From NCBI RefSeq assembly GCF_910577125.1, contig NZ_CAJTMN010000087.1:1-8108 (forward strand): a DNA stretch of 8,108 nucleotides, written 5' to 3'. Made by a program: the position numbers and the translations under genes. Below are positions 4,531-8,108 of the stretch, in pieces. A model generated the notes under the pieces. That model ran no database searches and was not told the DNA's origin. It saw nothing but the letters and a program-made list of their open reading frames with translations. Positions within the stretch are counted from its first letter, which is position 1. Every line of letters starts with the position of its first letter. This DNA comes from an uncultured Rikenella sp. Lineage in GTDB: Bacteria; Bacteroidota; Bacteroidia; Bacteroidales; Rikenellaceae.

Positions 4531-5898
4531 ATGAGAATAGCAGAGTTGCTCGCCTCCGGCGAGCGGAACGTCGAAGTCGTGGCCAAAGGGTGGGTGCGCA
4601 CCAAGCGCGGAAACAAGAACGTCGCCTTCATCGCCCTGAACGACGGCTCGACTATTCATAATATACAAGTCGTGGCCGACACCGCCGCCTTCGACGAGGC
4701 GTTGCTCAAGGAGATCACCACCGGCGCTTGTCTGAAAGTGACCGGCACGCTTGTCGACTCGCCCGCCTCGGGGCAGCCCGTCGAGATCCAGGCCCGGCAG
4801 ATCGAAATCTACGGGACGGCTGCCCCCGACAGCTATCCGTTGCAGAAGAAGGGGCACACCCTCGAATTCCTGCGCGAGATCGCCCATCTGCGGCCGCGGA
4901 CCAATACCTTCGGCGCCGTGTTCCGGATCCGTCACGCCATGGCTTATGCCATCCACAAATATTTCAACGACCGGGGCTTCTACTATTGGAACTCGCCCCT
5001 GATCACCGCCTCCGATGCCGAAGGAGCGGGCGCGATGTTCCGCGTGACCACACTGGCTCCGGGCGAGACCGACTTCAACGAAGACTTCTTCGGCCGTCCG
5101 ACCAACCTGACCGTCTCCGGGCAGCTCGAAGGCGAGCTGGCGGCGATGGCCCTCGGACAGATCTATACTTTCGGGCCGACCTTCCGGGCCGAGAACTCCA
5201 ATACCCCCCGGCACCTGGCCGAGTTTTGGATGGTAGAGCCCGAGATGGCCTTCTACGAGATCGAAGACAACATGAACCTGGCCGAAGACTTCATCAAGTA
5301 TCTGGTGAACTACGCGCTGGAGCATTGCGCCGACGACCTCGCCTTCCTCGAAAAGATGTACGACAAGGAGCTGACCGAACGGCTGCGGTTCGTGACCGCC
5401 AACGACTTCGTGCGGCTCACCTACACCGAGGGGGTCAAAATTCTGGAAGAGGCGCGGGATAAGAAAGGGGTGAAATTCGAGTTTCCGGTCTTCTGGGGGG
5501 CGGACTTGGCGGCCGAGCATGAACGCTACCTCGTGGAACAGCACTTCAGACGGCCGGTGATTATGACCGACTATCCGAAAGAGATCAAGGCCTTCTATAT
5601 GAAGCAGAACGAGGACGGACGGACGGTTCGGGGGATGGACGTGTTGTTCCCGAAGATCGGCGAGATCATCGGTGGTTCGGAGCGTGAGGCCGACTACGGC
5701 AAGTTAGTGGCCCGGATGGAGGAGATGGGGGTGCCGACCGAGTCGATGCAGTGGTATCTGGATACTCGTCGTTTCGGGAGCGCGCCGCACAGCGGCTTCG
5801 GGTTGGGATTCGAGCGTCTGGTGCTCTTCGTGACCGGGATGACCAACATCCGGGATGTGATTCCGTTCCCGCGGACGCCGAAGAATGCGGAATTCTAA
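4531..5898 (+). CDS. asnS: Asparaginyl-tRNA synthetase
   Basis: A 455-residue class IIb synthetase that charges tRNA(Asn) with asparagine using ATP, in the cytoplasm as a dimer. Residues 1-100 form the OB-fold anticodon-binding domain (KGWVRTKRGNKNVAFIALNDG at about 19-39). The catalytic core follows: motif 1 region near 129-157, GRPTNLTVSGQLEGELAAM (188-206), motif 2 with FRAEN (Arg219, Glu221) and HLAEFWMVEPE (228-238), and motif 3 GFGLGFERLV (422-431) with Arg429. NSNTPRHLAEFWM is characteristic of AsnRS rather than AspRS. The length is close to that of bacterial AsnRS and no key motif is missing. The ATG start directly follows the mirrored GAACC sequence; there is no clear Shine-Dalgarno sequence. 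It is divergent from holB. A short GACGC hairpin with a T-run lies 50 nt past the stop. Confidence 0.97.
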   Translation: MRIAELLASGERNVEVVAKGWVRTKRGNKNVAFIALNDGSTIHNIQVVADTAAFDEALLKEITTGACLKVTGTLVDSPASGQPVEIQARQIEIYGTAAPDSYPLQKKGHTLEFLREIAHLRPRTNTFGAVFRIRHAMAYAIHKYFNDRGFYYWNSPLITASDAEGAGAMFRVTTLAPGETDFNEDFFGRPTNLTVSGQLEGELAAMALGQIYTFGPTFRAENSNTPRHLAEFWMVEPEMAFYEIEDNMNLAEDFIKYLVNYALEHCADDLAFLEKMYDKELTERLRFVTANDFVRLTYTEGVKILEEARDKKGVKFEFPVFWGADLAAEHERYLVEQHFRRPVIMTDYPKEIKAFYMKQNEDGRTVRGMDVLFPKIGEIIGGSEREADYGKLVARMEEMGVPTESMQWYLDTRRFGSAPHSGFGLGFERLVLFVTGMTNIRDVIPFPRTPKNAEF

Positions 5899-5946
5899 AC
5901 CTGTTTCGTAGGCGATACGTACATTCTGGGATTTTCTGACGGTGGC

Positions 5947-6120
5947 GGACGCTCTGCGTCTTTTACCGGCAGCCTCTATTGCATAGGCTCTCCCGGGTGC
6001 CGAATGGGGCGGAGCATCGGACTGAGCTGTTGGCTGTGGGTTGGGTGAGGTTGTGGCGGGCCGGCACCCGGGAGGTAATGTTATAGGGTAGAGGCTGCCA
6101 GTAAAAGACGCTGTGCGTCC
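5947..6120. repeat. Long inverted repeat downstream of asnS
   Basis: The arms at 5947-6002 and 6062-6120 are near-complementary with a 59-nt loop. Read toward the centre both carry GGACGC, GCGTCTTTTA, GGCAGCCTCTA and TCCCGGGTGCCG in the same order; only a central patch differs in sequence and by about 3 nt in length. Each tip is itself a GGACGC/GCGTC mini-hairpin. The CAGCCTCTA core also occurs at 2946-2953 and, reversed and degenerate, near 6638-6648. I see no target-site duplication and no coding sequence. It could be a MITE-like element, a strong terminator, or part of the repeat series that follows. Confidence 0.75.
5948..5964 (+). terminator. Short hairpin with T-run after asnS
   Basis: GACGC (5948-5952), loop TCT, GCGTC (5956-5960), then TTTT. 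The stem is only 5 bp, so this is a weak terminator by itself, but it is also the tip of the left arm of the long inverted repeat. Together they may stop asnS transcription. Confidence 0.5.
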
Positions 6121-6140
6121 CTCCCGAGGGGGAAGCGTCC

Positions 6141-6175
6141 GGTCCGCGCGACCCTGCGGGTCGCAGGGTTTCGGT
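6141..6175 (+). repeat. H module copy 4
   Basis: GGTCCGCGCG leads into a 7-bp hairpin GCGACCC (6148-6154), loop TGC, GGGTCGC (6158-6164), then AGGGTTTCGGTC. Compared with copy 1, at least two stem pairs have changed on both sides with pairing kept. It opens composite repeat C, which runs to the lectin-like fragment at 6692-6898. Confidence 0.75.
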
Positions 6176-6184
6176 CTTGTTTTC

Positions 6185-6257
6185 CGCGCGCCTTGGGAAA
6201 TCCAGTCAAAACGTGCTGGCACATTTTGACGATTTCCCAATTGAAGCGTGGCGCGCG
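6185..6257 (+). repeat. P palindrome copy 5
   Basis: The same outer frame as copy 1. The inner GTCAAAAC/ATTTTGAC stem (6205-6230) continues into GTGC-TG-GCAC, a different but fully paired tip. Confidence 0.8.
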
Positions 6258-6258
6258 G

Positions 6259-6336
6259 TCGAGCTTTGCCCCGGATAGAACTGCCCTCGGGCCGGGCAGG
6301 CCCCACGTTCCGTGGACGGGAAATGCTTTCGTATTT
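6259..6336 (+). repeat. R module copy with two hairpins
   Basis: Matches R through GGGCCGGGCAGGCCCC. Its hairpin is CCACG-TTC-CGTGG (6303-6315), where the copies at 322-335 and 3171-3184 have CCGCG/CGCGG, so a G:C pair is replaced by A:T on both sides. A second hairpin AAATGC/GTATTT (6321-6336) follows. Confidence 0.75.
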
Positions 6337-6366
6337 CTACTTTTCAACTCAGCCCAATTCTCTATC

Positions 6367-6439
6367 CGCGCGCCATGGGAAATCTTGTCAAAACGCACAG
6401 GTGCATTTTGACGATTCCCCCGTTAAGGCGTGGCGCGCG
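6367..6439 (+). repeat. P palindrome copy 6
   Basis: Same frame; the inner stem (6387-6412) ends in GCAC-AG-GTGC. This is the reverse pairing of the GTGC/GCAC tip in the copy at 6185-6257, so the tip differs at every base but still pairs. Confidence 0.8.
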
Positions 6440-6461
6440 GGCTTGTTAATGCGTTTTTGAG

Positions 6462-6533
6462 TCGCCCGCAGGAATTTTATCTCGGTTTTGCTTGTCGCAA
6501 AACGAGTGAAATTCCTCTTTAAGCGGGGCGGGC
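6462..6533 (+). repeat. Q palindrome copy 2
   Basis: GCCCGC (6464-6469) pairs with GCGGGC (6528-6533). Inside are AGGAATTT and AAATTCCT, and GTTTTGC (6485-6491) with GCAAAAC (6497-6503) around a 5-nt loop. The outer arms match the copy at 201-276 and the inner stem does not. Confidence 0.72.
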
Positions 6534-6538
6534 GCGCG

Positions 6539-6610
6539 GTCGAGCATCGACTGCCCTCGGGCCGGGCGGGCCCCACGTCCCGTGGACGGGAAATGCTTCG
6601 CATTTCTGCG
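6539..6610 (+). repeat. R module copy preceding lectin fragment B
   Basis: Carries CTGCCCTCGGGCCGGGC, the CCACG-TCC-CGTGG hairpin (6573-6585) and AAATGC-TTC-GCATTT (6591-6605). It is followed by a CAGCCCA motif (6619-6625), as in repeat A. A GGGTAGAGGTTGCC stretch (6635-6648) resembles the arm of the long inverted repeat. Confidence 0.75.
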
Positions 6611-6666
6611 GCTGTGTCAGCCCAATCTGTGGGTGGGTAGAGGTTGCCTGTTAGGGTAGACCCGGC

Positions 6667-6690
6667 CATTTGTGAGTGCGACACGCACCG
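6667..6690. repeat. Conserved tail beyond the lectin-like fragment, copy 2
   Basis: CATTTGTGAGTGCGACACGC followed by ACCG lies directly past the stop codon of the fragment at 6692-6898. It corresponds to 391-414 with three differences. Confidence 0.7.
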
Positions 6691-6691
6691 T

Positions 6692-6898
6692 TTATTCCGA
6701 GAGGCAACGCAACTGAAGACCGTGGGCGCGGTAGTACGCGCTGCTGGGACTGAGCCACGCCACGTCGCAATTCAAGTTCATGCCACTGGTACCGCTGACC
6801 GTCGAAGACCAGCTGTAACCGCCGAGGCCGACGTTCATCAGATTGCCTGACTGTCCATTGTTACCCGCGTCGCGGAAGCCCGGGGCGGGGGCATCCAT
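6692..6898 (-). pseudogene. 3' fragment of a C-type-lectin-like/FISUMP-like variable protein, copy B
   Basis: Sixty-eight codons starting at an ATG that lies 12 nt past the T-run of the ilvE terminator, with no ribosome binding site. The peptide reads APGFRD (4-9), GNLMNVGLGGYSWSST (18-33), GMNL (39-42) and ends GLQLRCLSE, the pattern of the final part of FISUMP/C-type-lectin-like proteins. No signal peptide or N-terminal domain is present, so this is only the end of such a gene. Against copy A the last 41 codons align without gaps. Invariant blocks (WSSTV, GMNL, QLRCLSE) are almost identical in DNA, while the positions between differ strongly. I infer a silent or stranded cassette and cannot exclude a small expressed protein. 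Confidence 0.65.
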
Positions 6899-6910
6899 AC
6901 AGTCGCATAC

Positions 6911-6949
6911 AAAAGAGGGTCGGCTCCACCATGAATGGAACCGACCCTC
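6911..6949 (-). terminator. Rho-independent terminator of ilvE
   Basis: A 14-bp stem with one mismatch (6915-6928 with 6936-6949, GAGGGTCGG and CCGACCCTC at the base) and a 7-nt loop. On the minus strand it is followed by TTTT (6911-6914). It lies 27 nt past the ilvE stop, just before the lectin-like fragment B. Confidence 0.9.
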
Positions 6950-6976
6950 GCGCTTTCTATGGTGCGGAACAGTTGT

Positions 6977-8023
6977 TTACAGCTCCAGCACCGTATTCCA
7001 CCCGTGCCGATCCTCTGCTTCTCCGTGCTGGATCGCCACCAATGCGTCGTACAGCTTTTTGCTCCACGGCCCCACCCCTTCGCCGAAGCGATAGGTTTTG
7101 CCGTCCGCCGGGTCGAAAATCGTCGAGACCGGCGTAATCACCGCCGCCGTCCCGCAGCAGCCCGCTTCGCTGAACGTGTTCAGTTCGTCGAGTTCCACAT
7201 GCCGCGCTTCGACCTCCATGCCGAAATCCGCTGCGATCTGGCGCAGGCTCTTGTTCGTAATCGAAGGCAGAATCGAGTGCGACGCCGGCGTAATGTAATG
7301 CGCCCTTCCGGTAGCGTCGACCCGGATTCCGAAGAAGTTCGCCGCCCCGCACTCGTCGATGTAGCGATGTTGCGCCGGGTCGAGATACAACACGCTGTCA
7401 TACCCCTTTTCATGCCCTTCGAGTGCCGAAGTGAGGCTCGCTCCATAGTTTCCCCCCGCTTTGGTATGTCCCGTTCCGAACGGCGCCGCCCGGTCGTGCG
7501 TGCGGTCGATAATCGCGCTGATCCCCTTCATCCCCCCGCTGTAGTACGGCCCCACCGGGCTCACGAACATCAGCAGCAGGGTTTCGTTCGCCGGCTTCAC
7601 CCCCAGCTGCGGCCCCGACCCGACGATCACCGGTCGGATATAGAGCGACCCGCCCGATTCGTACGGCGGAATATACTCCTTGTTCAACGTCACCACCCGG
7701 GTGACCATCTCGCAGAACAGCTCGACGCTCGGCACATCCATTCGCAGGTACTCCGCCGAGCTCTGCATTCGCCGTGCGTTCTCGTCCATTCTGAAAATCC
7801 GCACCTTCCCGTCCGGGCATCGGAAAGCCTTCAGCCCCTCGAAAGCGGTCTGCCCGTAGTGGAAAGCTGTCGCCGCCATGTGCATCGTGACGGTCTCTTC
7901 GGTATGTTCTTCGATTTCGCCCCACTGCCCGTCGCGTGCATAGCAGCGCACGTTCACCGGGGTGCGTGTGTACCCGAATTTGAGGTTGTTCCAGTCGATT
8001 TCTTCCGGTTTCATATGTTGCAT
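6977..8023 (-). CDS. ilvE: Branched-chain amino acid aminotransferase
   Basis: A 348-residue fold-type IV PLP aminotransferase that interconverts leucine, isoleucine and valine with their 2-keto acids using glutamate/2-oxoglutarate, in the cytoplasm. The N-terminal part EIDWNNLKFGYTRT and the run HMAATAFHYGQTAFEGLKAFR (48-68) are hallmarks of the BCAT family. Arg-Pro at 130-131 and the PLP lysine in GTGHTKAGGNYGASL (Lys188) follow, then the glutamate that contacts the PLP pyridine in YIDECGAANFF (Glu224), and the cofactor-binding GTAAVITP (291-298). Length and motifs are complete. Two in-frame ATGs are close together (8021-8023 and 8012-8014). The second gives MKPEEIDW, which is closer to the usual family N-terminus and may be the true start. 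No Shine-Dalgarno sequence is visible. The gene is monocistronic at its 3' end. Confidence 0.96.
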   Translation of the reverse strand: MQHMKPEEIDWNNLKFGYTRTPVNVRCYARDGQWGEIEEHTEETVTMHMAATAFHYGQTAFEGLKAFRCPDGKVRIFRMDENARRMQSSAEYLRMDVPSVELFCEMVTRVVTLNKEYIPPYESGGSLYIRPVIVGSGPQLGVKPANETLLLMFVSPVGPYYSGGMKGISAIIDRTHDRAAPFGTGHTKAGGNYGASLTSALEGHEKGYDSVLYLDPAQHRYIDECGAANFFGIRVDATGRAHYITPASHSILPSITNKSLRQIAADFGMEVEARHVELDELNTFSEAGCCGTAAVITPVSTIFDPADGKTYRFGEGVGPWSKKLYDALVAIQHGEAEDRHGWNTVLEL

Positions 8024-8067
8024 GTTTTTATATCGTTCGTTTATTTGCGCCTTATCAGGAGGGTACT

Positions 8068-8091
8068 GTTCTCTTTGTGAACAAAGAGAAC
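8068..8091. promoter_or_regulatory. Perfect palindrome upstream of ilvE
   Basis: GTTCTCTTTG (8068-8077), loop TGAA, CAAAGAGAAC (8082-8091): a perfect 10-bp stem 45 nt upstream of the ilvE start. It has no adjoining T-run on either strand, so it is not a standard terminator. An operator or leader hairpin for ilvE is possible. The gene to the right lies outside the window, so it could also belong to that gene. Confidence 0.45.
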
Positions 8092-8108
8092 CAGAAAAAC
8101 TTTAGAGG

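Noticed and set aside
4270..5544. A 424-codon open frame antisense to asnS
   Set aside because: It lies wholly over asnS and the holB 5' end, its residues show no family motif, and long antisense frames are expected in GC-rich coding DNA. The asnS frame has complete class II motifs.
5912..5923. Relation between GCGATACGTA after asnS and the hairpin at 2351-2369
   Set aside because: Only about 10 nt match, there is no paired arm after asnS, and the flanks differ, so chance is sufficient.
416..6898. A complete diversity-generating retroelement
   Set aside because: No reverse transcriptase, accessory protein or template repeat occurs in the window; only variable-region-like ends are present.
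6935..8080. A 381-codon open frame antisense to ilvE
   Set aside because: It mirrors ilvE, is very rich in Arg, His and Pro, has no recognisable domain, and ilvE carries all catalytic motifs.

Overview
The window reads as chromosomal DNA of a GC-rich member of the Bacteroidota, most likely a gut Bacteroidales close to Alistipes/Rikenellaceae. This rests on gene content (AsnRS, a Bacteroides-type branched-chain aminotransferase, a TlpA-like envelope lipoprotein), weak or absent Shine-Dalgarno sequences, TAnnTTTG-type -7 boxes, and high GC. The genus is an inference from pattern memory, not from a search.

Layout from left to right. 1-415 is a spacer of repeats. 416-613 (-) is the 3' end of a C-type-lectin-like/FISUMP-like gene. 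A rho-independent terminator follows at 632-663 (-), then a lipoprotein with a thioredoxin fold that lacks its cysteines (703-1764, -) and a four-helix DMT-family membrane protein (1827-2186, -). 2187-3247 is about 1 kb of gene-free DNA, nearly all of it hairpin-forming repeat modules. The DNA polymerase III delta' gene (3248-4420, -) and asnS (4531-5898, +) diverge from a 110-bp region built of two nearly concentric dyads. 5899-6691 is a second repeat-filled spacer that opens with a 174-bp long inverted repeat. 6692-6898 (-) is a second lectin-like 3' fragment, followed by the ilvE terminator and ilvE (6977-8023, -).

The five intact genes are ordinary housekeeping or envelope functions and do not form one pathway. 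The unusual part is the spacers. Four module types (called H, P, Q and R here) recur in a fixed order. Each folds into one or more short-loop hairpins. The frame is conserved between copies, while the stem sequences change on both sides so that pairing is kept. In two places the full series H-P-(Q)-R ends in the same 3' fragment of a variable lectin-like protein. Each fragment lies just downstream of a neighbouring gene's terminator and on that gene's strand. Together this looks like a composite element of about 560 nt or more: a silent, variable C-terminal cassette plus a long structured tail. It is the best candidate here for something not yet described. No reverse transcriptase, integrase or transposase is encoded in the window, so any mobilising activity would have to act from elsewhere.
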